A program made the position numbers and the translations under genes. From contig JAPHSB010000167.1 of assembly GCA_026193295.1 (NCBI GenBank), positions 1-10,343 of the forward strand: 10,343 nt of DNA. The letters run 5' to 3'. This document shows positions 1 through 6,423 of this stretch, piece by piece. Position 1 is the stretch's first letter. Each line of letters begins with the position of its first letter. Source of the stretch: Lysobacterales bacterium (GTDB lineage: Bacteria > Pseudomonadota > Gammaproteobacteria > Xanthomonadales > SZUA-36). Below the pieces are notes generated by a model. It was given only the letters and a program-made list of their open reading frames with translations. It was not told the origin of the DNA and made no database searches.

Positions 1-312
1 CAGACCGGAACCGAGGCGCATGAAGCAAGTTTCGCCTCTCGTGTAGTGCCAGTCCAGGAGGTTGACGGCAGCCGTACCCACTTTGACCAGAATCTCATTG
101 TCTGCCGGAGCCGGTTTCTCGATGCTCTCAAAACTCAGGACTTCAGGCGCGCCATAACAGCGATATACGATGGCCTTCATCGACTCGGTGTTTGCGGAGA
201 GAGCCGGTGCCGGTCCGCAGGGGGAATCATGACTCAAAACAACAGCCAGAACCGCCACCGCGGCGGCCACGAATGCAAGGATACTTCCGCCGACCTTCTA
301 ACGTAGTTTCAT
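1..312 (-). pseudogene. MDR-family NAD(P)-dependent alcohol dehydrogenase/quinone oxidoreductase, N-terminal part, with in-frame amber codon
   Basis: On the minus strand, ATG at 312-310 reads M-K-L-R and then TAG (300-298). The same frame continues open to the window edge. After the stop comes a hydrophobic stretch of about 16 residues (ILAFVAAAVAVLAVVL), then SHDSPCGPAP and a linker, then a typical MDR N-terminus starting at ATG 180-178 (MKAIVYRCYGAPEVL, later VKVGTAAVNLLDWHYTRG), the GroES-like domain start. Members of this group usually carry such an N-terminal signal or anchor, so the stop sits inside the signal peptide. The rest of the protein, with the Rossmann NAD(P) domain, lies outside the window. 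Either the gene is disrupted, the base is a sequence error, or translation starts internally (GTG 270-268 or ATG 180-178), the last giving a cytosolic form. It lies 67 bp downstream of the thioesterase gene on the same strand. Substrate cannot be predicted. Family call is firm; the status of the gene is uncertain. Confidence 0.7.
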
Positions 313-379
313 TAACCCGTCTCTTAGGCTGCTCGGGGTGACTAAAACGAGGACGTGATGGCTCACCGCGATATTTCGG
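313..379. other. Short intergenic gap between thioesterase stop and MDR gene
   Basis: Sixty-seven bases separate the stop of the thioesterase gene from the apparent ATG of the MDR gene, both on the minus strand. A purine stretch (AAGAGACGGG on the minus strand) just upstream of ATG 312 could act as a weak ribosome binding site. The only inverted repeat seen is GTGA/TCAC with 4 bp of stem, too short to call a terminator. Read-through from the upstream operon is therefore possible. Confidence 0.4.
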
Positions 380-850
380 CTATAACTTATTTTTCGGTGA
401 GAGGTACATCGTAATATGGGCGAGAACAACCCGTTTGCCAGATTTATCCCTCACGGTGACGGGTACCTCGATGTCCTGCGCGGTGCCCTCGCGGATTACC
501 GGCAGGGTCGCTTCCCCCGTCAAGTCGGTCTCGGCCTTGGCGAGGTAATCGATTTTCATGCTGCGTGGAATCCAGCGCATGGAGCGGGGGACCGAGACCT
601 CGGTCATGGTGCCCGCGACCAGTTCACAGAGGTTGGCCATGGCGATTGCGTGCACCGTTCCGATGTGGTTGGTCACGGCGCGGCGTTTCCTGAATCGGGC
701 AACCGCTCTGCCCGGTTCCAGGACGTCGAATACCGGATGAATCGAGCTGAAGTAGGGCGCCTTCAGGCACAGCAGGCGGGAAAACAGCCAGCGCCCCGGC
801 CCGGTCCGGGAAAGCGCCCGCCAGGTAGTCAGTGTTTTTGATTCCGCCAC
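380..850 (-). CDS. DUF4442 hotdog-fold acyl-CoA thioesterase-like protein
   Basis: A 156-residue protein of the DUF4442/PaaI-like hotdog superfamily, whose members hydrolyse acyl-CoA or related thioesters; the substrate here is unknown. The recognisable core is WLFSRLLCLKAPYFSSIHP (residues 21-39), RRAVTNHIGTVHAIAMANL (56-74) forming the hotdog helix region that in related thioesterases carries the active site, and SMRWIPRSMKIDYLAKAETD (90-109). The reading frame is open back to 931, but that would overlap the kinase gene by 80 bp and add residues absent from the family. The GTG at 850-848, one base after the ppk2 TGA, gives the normal length of about 155 residues and implies translational coupling. 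No signal peptide or membrane segment is seen, so it should be cytosolic. As last gene of the fadJ-fadI-ppk2 operon it may release free CoA from stalled or unusual acyl-CoAs during beta-oxidation; that role is inference. Confidence 0.8.
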   Translation of the reverse strand: MAESKTLTTWRALSRTGPGRWLFSRLLCLKAPYFSSIHPVFDVLEPGRAVARFRKRRAVTNHIGTVHAIAMANLCELVAGTMTEVSVPRSMRWIPRSMKIDYLAKAETDLTGEATLPVIREGTAQDIEVPVTVRDKSGKRVVLAHITMYLSPKNKL

Positions 851-851
851 G

Positions 852-1760
852 TCAGCGCGCAGGTTCTGCAGGGAGTCGCGACTCGAGCAGAGCGCGGACT
901 TCCGCCGCCTGCCCGGCCGGTATGTCCTCAACCGGCGGATAATTCAGAGGCAGTGCTGTCATCGCCTGGCGGATGATGTCGGCCACCTGCCAGCGCAGGT
1001 ACCATTTATCGTCCGCCGGAAGGCAGAACCAAGGCGCCCAGGGCCGGGATGTTTCCTTGAACATCGCCTGTACCGCCTCGTCGTAGGCTGCCCGGTGGTT
1101 CGATTCGTGGACGTCGCCGAGGGAGAACTTCCAGCGCTTCTCCGGTGTGTCCAGGCGTTCGAGAAACCTCTGCGCCTGCCTGGCCGGCGACACGTTGAGC
1201 CAGAATTTGAGGATCAGCGTGTTGGCCGCGGCCAGGTGCCGCTCGTGCTCGCGAATGGCGCGGTAGCGCTCGGGCCAAAGTGTGTCCGGATCAGGCGGGG
1301 CGCCGGCGTACTGCGCGGCCAGGAATTGTGGGTGAACACGAACCGCCAGCACTTCCTCATAGTAACTGCGGTTGAAGACCGCGATCTCGCCACGCTCCGG
1401 CAGCGCCAGGCTTGTCCGCCAGAGGAAATCATGGCGCAACTCGCGCTCGGAGGGCCGCTTGAACGCAGTGACGTTGACATTGACGGGATCGAGATCCTCG
1501 AACACCTCGCGGATCACACCGTCCTTGCCGGCGGCGTCCAGCGCCTGGAACACCAGCAGAATACTGTACTGTCTGGCGGCGTAGAGCTTGCGCTGATAGG
1601 GGCGCAGCGCCTGGCGCGCGTCTACCAGCCGGCCCTTGCAGTCGCCGAAGTCCGCCGGCGGTTCGAAGGCAAAGGACGGGGCGCCCTCAGAGGGCACCCG
1701 CCAGCGGCTGTCGATGGCGGCGATGACCCCTTCGACTGCGCCGGGCGCTGCAGCCTTCAC
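852..1760 (-). CDS. Polyphosphate kinase 2 family protein, class III-like (polyphosphate:AMP/ADP phosphotransferase)
   Basis: A 302-residue soluble PPK2. The Walker A region QALDAAGKDGVI (72-83) and the second nucleotide/Mg motif FNRSYYEEVL (129-138) are clear, followed by the lysine/arginine-rich lid region (about 195-223, RLDTPEKRWKFSLGDVHESN). PPK2 enzymes move phosphate between polyphosphate and nucleotides. The FNRSxYE(E/D)VL form, where class I enzymes have FDRSWYNR, and the following RVHPQ are typical of the class III/PPK2_rel_1 group, which phosphorylates AMP and ADP from polyphosphate. The length (about 270-300 residues, one domain) fits that group. The start is GTG at 1760-1758, sharing 4 bases (GTGA) with the fadI stop, with GGAG about 10 nt upstream. 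The thioesterase start follows its stop by one base. AMP is produced when fatty acids are activated to acyl-CoA, so a polyphosphate-driven AMP recycler in this operon makes sense, but that link is inference. Confidence 0.92.
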   Translation of the reverse strand: MKAAAPGAVEGVIAAIDSRWRVPSEGAPSFAFEPPADFGDCKGRLVDARQALRPYQRKLYAARQYSILLVFQALDAAGKDGVIREVFEDLDPVNVNVTAFKRPSERELRHDFLWRTSLALPERGEIAVFNRSYYEEVLAVRVHPQFLAAQYAGAPPDPDTLWPERYRAIREHERHLAAANTLILKFWLNVSPARQAQRFLERLDTPEKRWKFSLGDVHESNHRAAYDEAVQAMFKETSRPWAPWFCLPADDKWYLRWQVADIIRQAMTALPLNYPPVEDIPAGQAAEVRALLESRLPAEPAR

Positions 1761-3052
1761 TCGCCCCGCTCCAGGATCGCGGCCACGCCCATGCCGCCCG
1801 CCGTGCAGACGGAAATCAGCCCGCGGCCGGAGCCCGCGCCCTCCAGGATCTGCGCCAGCGTGGCCAGGATGCGGGCCCCCGTGGCGGCAAAGGGATGACC
1901 GACGGCAAGGCTGCTGCCACGGACGTTCAGCTTATCCCGATCGATGGGTCCCAGTGCTTCGTTCAGCCCCAGGCGGTCGCGGCAATACGCCTCGGACTCC
2001 CAGGCGGCCAGCGTGCACAGAACCTGGGCCGCAAAGGCTTCGTGGATTTCATAAAAATCGAAGTCCTGCAGGGACAGGCCGGTGCGCTGCAGCATCTCGG
2101 CCACGGCCACGGTCGGCGCCATCAGCAGGCCCTCGTCGTTGACGAAATCGACGGCCGAGGTGCGCCCGGCAGTGAGGTATGCCTGCACCGGCAGCCCCCG
2201 TGCTTTGGCCCAGTCTTCGGACGCCAGCAGCACGGCGGCCGCGCCGTCGGTCAGCGGCGTACTGTTGCCGGCCGTCAGCGTCGCGTCCTGGCCTTTGCCG
2301 AATACTGTGCGCAAGCTGCCGAGCTTCTCCATGCTGCTGTCGCCCCGGATGTTGTTGTCGCGGGCAACGCCGCCCCAGGGGACGACCAGGGGATCGAAAA
2401 AGCCACTGTCGTAGGCCTCGTTTGCCTTGACGTGGCTCTCCATTGCCAGCCGATCCTGTTCCGGCCTTGGAATCTGCCACTCGCGTGCCATCCGCTCGCA
2501 ATGCTGGCCCATGGACAGCCCGGTGCGTGGTTCGCCGTTGGCCGGCAATACCGGCTTGAGCTCCGCCGGCCGGAATCCCTTGAATGCCCGAAGTCGCTGC
2601 TTGGCGCTGCGGGCGGCTCCGGCCTTGACCAGGCGCTGCGAAAACTTGCGGCCGAACGTGATCGGTGGGTCCGAAGTCGTGTCGCTGCCCGCGGCGATGC
2701 CGCACTCGATTTGCCCGCTGGCGATCTTGGCCCCGATCATCAGGGCGCCCTGCAGACTGGTGCCGCAGGCCTGTTGCAGTGTAATCCCGGGGGTGAGGGG
2801 TGACAGCGAAGTGGACAGCAGGGCTTCGCGCGCCAGGTTCCAGTCCTTCGAATGCGAGGTGACGGCGCCGGCGACGACCTCGTCCATTTGCTGGCCATCG
2901 AGCGCGAAACGATCGACCAGGCCCTGCAATGCCGCCGACAACATGTCCAGGTTGGTTTGCTCAGCATAGATGCTGTTGGAACGGCAGAACGGGATGCGGC
3001 TGCCGCCGATGATCGCGATTTTGCGCAATCCGCCGTTGCTGGGCTTGCTCAT
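1757..3052 (-). CDS. fadI: Acetyl-CoA acyltransferase (3-ketoacyl-CoA thiolase), FadI type
   Basis: A 431-residue thiolase-superfamily enzyme catalysing the last beta-oxidation step: CoA-dependent cleavage of 3-ketoacyl-CoA into acetyl-CoA and a shortened acyl-CoA. The nucleophilic cysteine is C96 in QQACGTSLQGA. The other catalytic residues are visible as H337 (YEIHEAF), H386 (VGHPFAATGAR) and C416 (SVCTAGGMG). The HPFAATG form and the length near 430-436 residues match FadI and not the shorter FadA, though a biosynthetic acetyl-CoA C-acetyltransferase role cannot be excluded. The ATG at 3052-3050 overlaps the fadJ stop as ATGA. AGGAG sits 8 nt upstream, inside fadJ, so fadJ and fadI are translationally coupled and should form the hydratase/dehydrogenase-thiolase pair. 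Gene order is fadJ then fadI, the reverse of E. coli fadIJ. Cytosolic, no signal. Confidence 0.93.
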   Translation of the reverse strand: MSKPSNGGLRKIAIIGGSRIPFCRSNSIYAEQTNLDMLSAALQGLVDRFALDGQQMDEVVAGAVTSHSKDWNLAREALLSTSLSPLTPGITLQQACGTSLQGALMIGAKIASGQIECGIAAGSDTTSDPPITFGRKFSQRLVKAGAARSAKQRLRAFKGFRPAELKPVLPANGEPRTGLSMGQHCERMAREWQIPRPEQDRLAMESHVKANEAYDSGFFDPLVVPWGGVARDNNIRGDSSMEKLGSLRTVFGKGQDATLTAGNSTPLTDGAAAVLLASEDWAKARGLPVQAYLTAGRTSAVDFVNDEGLLMAPTVAVAEMLQRTGLSLQDFDFYEIHEAFAAQVLCTLAAWESEAYCRDRLGLNEALGPIDRDKLNVRGSSLAVGHPFAATGARILATLAQILEGAGSGRGLISVCTAGGMGVAAILERGE

Positions 3053-5025
3053 GACGTGGCTCCTTCTTCCGGCCTCGATTGCCTGGACAAGTAAAAAAGT
3101 GGACCGCCGCGGAATGGCGCGAAACCGGTACCGAAGATCATGCCGGCATCAATGTCATTGCGGCTGGCAACGATGCCGTCATCTAGGCAGGCCTGGCATT
3201 CCTCAAAATAGGGTTGCATGAGTTCCTTGGCCAGCGACTGCAGGTTGACGCCCTCGATGGCCGCGCGGTCTTTCACCGGCTTGCCGTTTTTCCACTGATA
3301 AAAGCCCTCACCGCTCTTTTTGCCAAGCTTACCTTGTTCGACGTAGGACTGAAGTACCTTGGCGTCCTCGGCCGTCTCTTCGCTGCCCAGTGTGTTCATC
3401 ACACCGAGGCCGACGTCCAGGCCCACCGTGTCGGCCAGTTCCACCGGCCCCATCGGCATGCCGAAGTCGACCACGGCCTGGTCCAGTGCTTCCTTGGCCA
3501 GGCCACGTTCGCGATGGAGTTGGAAAGCCTTGAGCATGTAGCGGGCCAGCACGCGGTTGACCAGGAAGCCGGGGCTGCTGACCACGGGCAGGGGAAAACG
3601 GTTGATCTGGTTGCAGAAGGCCGCCCCGCGCTCTACCTCGTCCGTGTCGGTGGCATCGTCGTACACGACTTCCACCAGCGGCATCCTGGCGACGGGGTTG
3701 AAGAAATGCAGCCCGATCAGCCGCTGCGGCCGGGTTAGCACGCTGGCGATGTCGCGCAAAGGGATGGCCGAGGTGTTGGTGGCCAGGAGGGCGCCCGGTT
3801 TGACGCGGGCCTCGAGGTCGCGAAAGAGCTCCTGCTTGGCTGCCAGGTTCTCAAAGATGGCCTCGATGATCACATCCGCGCGCGCTGCGCCTGCCCCCTC
3901 AACATCGGCCAGCAAGCGGCTCTTGGCGCCGGCAATGCGGTCCGGGGTCTTCAGCCGCTTGCGGAACAGGCTGCCGGCCCGTTTGAGAGCCGGCTCGATG
4001 TATTTCATTTCGCGGTCCTGCAGCGTCACTTCGAGGCCCTGCAGCACGCACCAGGCGGCGATGTCTCCACCCATCACGCCGGCGCCGACAACGTGCACAC
4101 GGCGTGCACGAAAACCCGAATCCTTGCCGTTGGCCTTGAGGCTTTCCATCAGGTGAAACACTCGCCGCAGGCCGATCGACGTGCTGCCGTTGATCAGCCG
4201 CGCCACGCGCCTGGCTTCCTCGTCCAGCATCTGCCGCGGATCGTCGCCGTAACGTTCCCACGCTTCGATCAGCTCGAACGGGGCAGGGTAGTGCGCGGGG
4301 TTTGCCTTGGCGGCGGTTTGCTTGCGCATCTGCCCGGCGAGAAACCTGCGCGCCGGGCCGCTGTTGCTGAGCTTGGCGAGCCAACTGGGGCCGCGGCTCT
4401 TGCGCCCGGCCAGCACCGCGCGGCGCGCCGCCCAGCGGGGGCTGCCATGCGGGCCCACCAGTTGGTCCACCAGGCCCAGTGTCCGGGCCTGGTGGGGGCG
4501 CAGCATGCGCCCGGTGAGCATGATCGGCAAGGCCTGGAAACCGCCGATCTGGCGGGTCGTGCGGGCGCTGCCGCCGAAGCCGGGGTAGATGCCCAGCTTG
4601 ACCTCGGGGTAACCCAGGCGGGTGCTGTCGTCGTTGCGGGCTACCCGGTAGTCGAAACAGAGCGCCAGTTCCAGGCCGCCGCCGAGACAATACCCTTCGA
4701 TGATCACCGCGGTGGGGAAGGGTAGCGCCTCGATCCGATCGAGCAGTGCGTGGGCCTCGCGGATGAAGGCTTCGGCCTCGGCCGGGCTTGTTACTTCGTC
4801 GAACTCACGCACGTCCGCACCCACGATGAAAGACTTGCTTTTGCCGGACTGCAAAATCAAACCCCGTGGCGGATCGTCCTCGAGCTTCGTGACAATCTGT
4901 TCCAGTTCGCTGAATACGTCGCTGGACAGGCTGTTGGCGGACTCGCCCTCGCGGTCGATGGTCAGCCAGCAGATACCGTCGAGATCGAATTCAAGTCGCC
5001 AGTTACGGTAATCGGATGGGCTCAT
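3049..5025 (-). CDS. fadJ: Fatty-acid oxidation complex alpha subunit (enoyl-CoA hydratase / 3-hydroxyacyl-CoA dehydrogenase), FadJ type
   Basis: A multifunctional beta-oxidation enzyme of 658 residues. Residues 1 to about 190 form a crotonase domain with the oxyanion region SFIVGADVREF and the two catalytic glutamates: E119 in CLGGGLELALCFDYR and E141 in LGYPEVKLGIYPGFGG. A linker follows, then an NAD-binding Rossmann domain (VHVVGAGVMGGDIA, about 310-323), the dehydrogenase histidine at about 440 in GLHFFNPVARMPLVEVV, and the C-terminal 3HCDH helical domains. It hydrates trans-2-enoyl-CoA and oxidises L-3-hydroxyacyl-CoA; FadI is its partner. It is shorter than E. coli FadJ (714) but domain-complete. 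The frame stays open upstream to 5184, but the sequence before the double ATG is low-quality and overlaps the yceF end. GGAG lies 7 nt before the ATG at 5025-5023 and 4 nt before the adjacent ATG at 5028, so the second is slightly favoured. FadB rather than FadJ is the main alternative name. Confidence 0.93.
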   Translation of the reverse strand: MSPSDYRNWRLEFDLDGICWLTIDREGESANSLSSDVFSELEQIVTKLEDDPPRGLILQSGKSKSFIVGADVREFDEVTSPAEAEAFIREAHALLDRIEALPFPTAVIIEGYCLGGGLELALCFDYRVARNDDSTRLGYPEVKLGIYPGFGGSARTTRQIGGFQALPIMLTGRMLRPHQARTLGLVDQLVGPHGSPRWAARRAVLAGRKSRGPSWLAKLSNSGPARRFLAGQMRKQTAAKANPAHYPAPFELIEAWERYGDDPRQMLDEEARRVARLINGSTSIGLRRVFHLMESLKANGKDSGFRARRVHVVGAGVMGGDIAAWCVLQGLEVTLQDREMKYIEPALKRAGSLFRKRLKTPDRIAGAKSRLLADVEGAGAARADVIIEAIFENLAAKQELFRDLEARVKPGALLATNTSAIPLRDIASVLTRPQRLIGLHFFNPVARMPLVEVVYDDATDTDEVERGAAFCNQINRFPLPVVSSPGFLVNRVLARYMLKAFQLHRERGLAKEALDQAVVDFGMPMGPVELADTVGLDVGLGVMNTLGSEETAEDAKVLQSYVEQGKLGKKSGEGFYQWKNGKPVKDRAAIEGVNLQSLAKELMQPYFEECQACLDDGIVASRNDIDAGMIFGTGFAPFRGGPLFYLSRQSRPEEGATS

Positions 5026-5052
5026 CATGGCACTCCGTACGCTTAAGTATGG

Positions 5053-5072
5053 TGAGCTCAAAAAAAAGCTCA
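5053..5072 (-). promoter_or_regulatory. Inverted repeat in the fadJ leader, possible operator
   Basis: TGAGCT (5053-5058) and AGCTCA (5067-5072) are a perfect 6-bp inverted repeat around an 8-nt spacer that is almost all A on the plus strand. It lies between the putative -10 and the fadJ ribosome binding site. The stem is short, AT-balanced and not followed by a T-run, so it is unlikely to be a terminator. A dimeric repressor site is possible. It does not resemble the PsrA or FadR operators I know. Confidence 0.25.
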
Positions 5073-5083
5073 GGGGACCACTG

Positions 5084-5092
5084 ATTATGCCA
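5084..5092 (-). promoter_or_regulatory. Putative extended -10 promoter for the fadJ operon
   Basis: On the minus strand TGG-CATAAT matches an extended -10 element (TGn plus a near-consensus hexamer). It lies in the 112-bp gap between the yceF stop and fadJ and would give a leader of about 50 nt. The -35 region (TGTCCC at 17 bp spacing) is poor. A palindromic GATCGATC (5093-5100) falls just upstream, in the spacer. Seen by eye only. Confidence 0.35.
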
Positions 5093-5140
5093 GATCGATC
5101 CGTCCGGGACACCTGCCCGAGGTCATTGGCCAACGGCGTT

Positions 5141-5737
5141 TCAGGGCACCTTGAAACCGGCCTGGCGCAGGGCCTCGGCGACACTGATCAGCGGCAGGCC
5201 GACGATGGCGGTCGGGTCGTCGGAGCGCATCGCCTGGAGCAGGGCCGTTCCGCATGCCTCGGACTTGAAACCACCGGCGCAATCGATGGGATGGTCGAGG
5301 GCGACGTAGCGCCGGATCTCCGTAGCTGAGAGGGTACGGAACCGCACTTCGGTGGTCACGGTCTTTTCGAAACGGAAACCGCTGTCCGCGCAGCGGATGG
5401 ACAGGGCGGTGAGGAAATCAACCCGGCTGTTACTGAAGGCGGTCAACTGTCGCCGGGCACCCGCCGCACTGCCAGGTTTGCCCAGTACCCGGCCCTCGTG
5501 TACGGCGAGCTGGTCGGAGCCGATCACTACCGCGGCTGGCCGGCACTCGCAGACGGCATCCGTCTTGGCGGCGGCAAGGCGTTTGACCTGCCGGGCCGGG
5601 GTTTCCCCTGGTTGCGGCGATTCGTCTACGGACGAGTATTGCACTTCGAATGGCAGGCCCAGGCGCTCGAGCAGCAGTTTCCGGTAAGGACTGGAGGATG
5701 CGAGGATCAGCGATCTTTTTTGTGACTTTGCGTGCAT
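5141..5737 (-). CDS. yceF: Maf-family nucleotide pyrophosphatase, YceF type (7-methyl-GTP pyrophosphatase)
   Basis: A 198-residue Maf protein that hydrolyses non-canonical nucleoside triphosphates to monophosphates plus pyrophosphate. The start motif LILASSSPYRKLLLERL (10-26), SDQ at 74-76 and DHPIDCAGGFKSEACGTALL (148-167) are present, then the closing VGLPLISVAEALRQAGF. The SDQ signature and the DCAG-FKSE block match the YceF subgroup, which prefers 7-methyl-GTP, and not the dTTP/UTP-specific YhdE group. YceF next to yceD-rpmF-plsX is the classical proteobacterial neighbourhood, but here yceF faces away from yceD. It is upstream of fadJ on the same strand with 112 bp between. The ATG at 5737 has no visible Shine-Dalgarno sequence (ACTACAAAA precedes it). 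With an AT-rich -10-like stretch only about 10-15 nt upstream, the mRNA may be nearly leaderless. Confidence 0.93.
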   Translation of the reverse strand: MHAKSQKRSLILASSSPYRKLLLERLGLPFEVQYSSVDESPQPGETPARQVKRLAAAKTDAVCECRPAAVVIGSDQLAVHEGRVLGKPGSAAGARRQLTAFSNSRVDFLTALSIRCADSGFRFEKTVTTEVRFRTLSATEIRRYVALDHPIDCAGGFKSEACGTALLQAMRSDDPTAIVGLPLISVAEALRQAGFKVP

Positions 5738-5795
5738 TTTTGTAGTAAAATAACCTGTTTACTTGGGGCGAATGACCCCCGGGGATTCTGAAGCG
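5738..5795. promoter_or_regulatory. Divergent promoter interval between yceF and yceD
   Basis: The stretch TAAAATAA (5746-5753) is the only AT-rich block between the divergent genes. On the plus strand TAAAAT (5746-5751) is a good -10 for the yceD-rpmF-plsX-fab cluster. On the minus strand the same bases read TATTTT, a possible -10 for yceF. No convincing TTGACA-like -35 is found at 16-18 bp on either strand; TTGTGA (5720-5725) is 20 bp from the plus -10. Confidence 0.4.
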
Positions 5796-6338
5796 ATGTC
5801 GCGTGAATTTCCAGACCTGCTCAATCCCTGGAAGGCAGCGGACGGGCGCCGGACCTTCGAAGGCACGATGCCGCTGCGCCGAATGCGACGTCTGCACGAA
5901 CTGCTGGCGCCGCAGGATGGCTCCGGGGTTGCCTGGCAAGACCCGTGGTTCCGTGCCGATTTCGGGCACGACAGTCAGGGTAACGTAACCGTGGAACTGT
6001 GGGTCGAGGCCGAGCTTCCGCTGATCTGTCAGCGCAGTCTGCGGCCCTACCTCGAGCCGGTCAAGCGCCACAGCCTGCTGGCCGTGGTGGAAAGCGTCGA
6101 AGAGCAGGAGCTTCTGCCGGAAGACTACGAGCCGGTTTTGGTCGAGCAGGGCCACATGGCGTTGCTCGAGGTGGTGGAAGACGAGTTGTTGCTGGCCGTG
6201 CCACAGGTGCCGCGCAATCCAGGGGTGGCGGAGGTTGACCTGTCGACCGACGGTGCCGCGCCGGCCGAACGTACCACGGAGCCGACCCGGCGACCGTTCG
6301 AAGGGCTCGCAGGGTTGCTCAAGCAACGTAAGGATTGA
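5796..6338 (+). CDS. yceD: YceD/DUF177 family protein (23S rRNA accumulation protein)
   Basis: A 180-residue DUF177 protein; the family is encoded just before rpmF in most bacteria and is linked to 23S rRNA accumulation/large-subunit assembly. Family signs are the N-terminal DLLNPWKAADGRRTFEG (7-23), the central ELPLICQRSLRPY (73-85) and the acidic conserved LLEVVEDELLLAVPQVP (123-139). The usual CQRC pair is here CQRS (residues 78-81), so only one of the two cysteines remains. Upstream in-frame starts exist at TTG 5763 and ATG 5772. ATG 5796 is chosen because the family similarity starts there and the promoter -10 ends at 5751, but none of the three has a strong ribosome binding site. The adjacent rpmF supports the call. 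Confidence 0.88.
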   Translation: MSREFPDLLNPWKAADGRRTFEGTMPLRRMRRLHELLAPQDGSGVAWQDPWFRADFGHDSQGNVTVELWVEAELPLICQRSLRPYLEPVKRHSLLAVVESVEEQELLPEDYEPVLVEQGHMALLEVVEDELLLAVPQVPRNPGVAEVDLSTDGAAPAERTTEPTRRPFEGLAGLLKQRKD

Positions 6339-6423
6339 TGATGGCTTGCGACTGAATTCACATCCAGTCAAATATTAAGAAAGTTTTATATCGTATTGAT
6401 TTTATTGATTTGGAGGACCAACC
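6339..6423 (+). promoter_or_regulatory. AT-rich yceD-rpmF gap with rpmF ribosome binding site
   Basis: This 85-bp interval is much richer in A/T than the surrounding GC-rich coding DNA (for example TATTAAGAAAGTTTTATATC and TATTGATTTTATTG), so an extra rpmF promoter is plausible, though no clear -35/-10 pair stands out. A strong Shine-Dalgarno GGAGG (6412-6416) lies 7 nt before the rpmF ATG. Confidence 0.35.

Noticed and set aside
46..306. Plus-strand 86-codon frame at the left edge
   Set aside because: The minus strand here encodes a clear MDR N-terminus and signal segment; the plus-strand product has no family features.
352..370. GTGA/TCAC repeat downstream of the thioesterase gene as a terminator
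   Set aside because: Four base pairs only, with no T-tail in the needed direction.
416..841. Plus-strand frame opposite the thioesterase gene
   Set aside because: Antisense to the conserved hotdog gene; translation looks random.
1895..2803. 302-codon open frame on the plus strand opposite fadI
   Set aside because: Shadow of the thiolase gene, whose catalytic residues are all intact.
5053..5072. The inverted repeat as a yceF terminator
   Set aside because: The stem is only 6 bp and no T-run follows it on the minus strand; the A/T tract is in the loop.
5026..5184. N-terminal extension of fadJ back to 5184
   Set aside because: It overlaps the yceF coding end, includes the promoter-like element and A-tract, and the crotonase-domain start aligns with the double ATG preceded by GGAG.
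5430..6371. 313-codon minus-strand frame across yceF and yceD
   Set aside because: It covers parts of two real genes in other frames and the promoter gap between them; no domain pattern.
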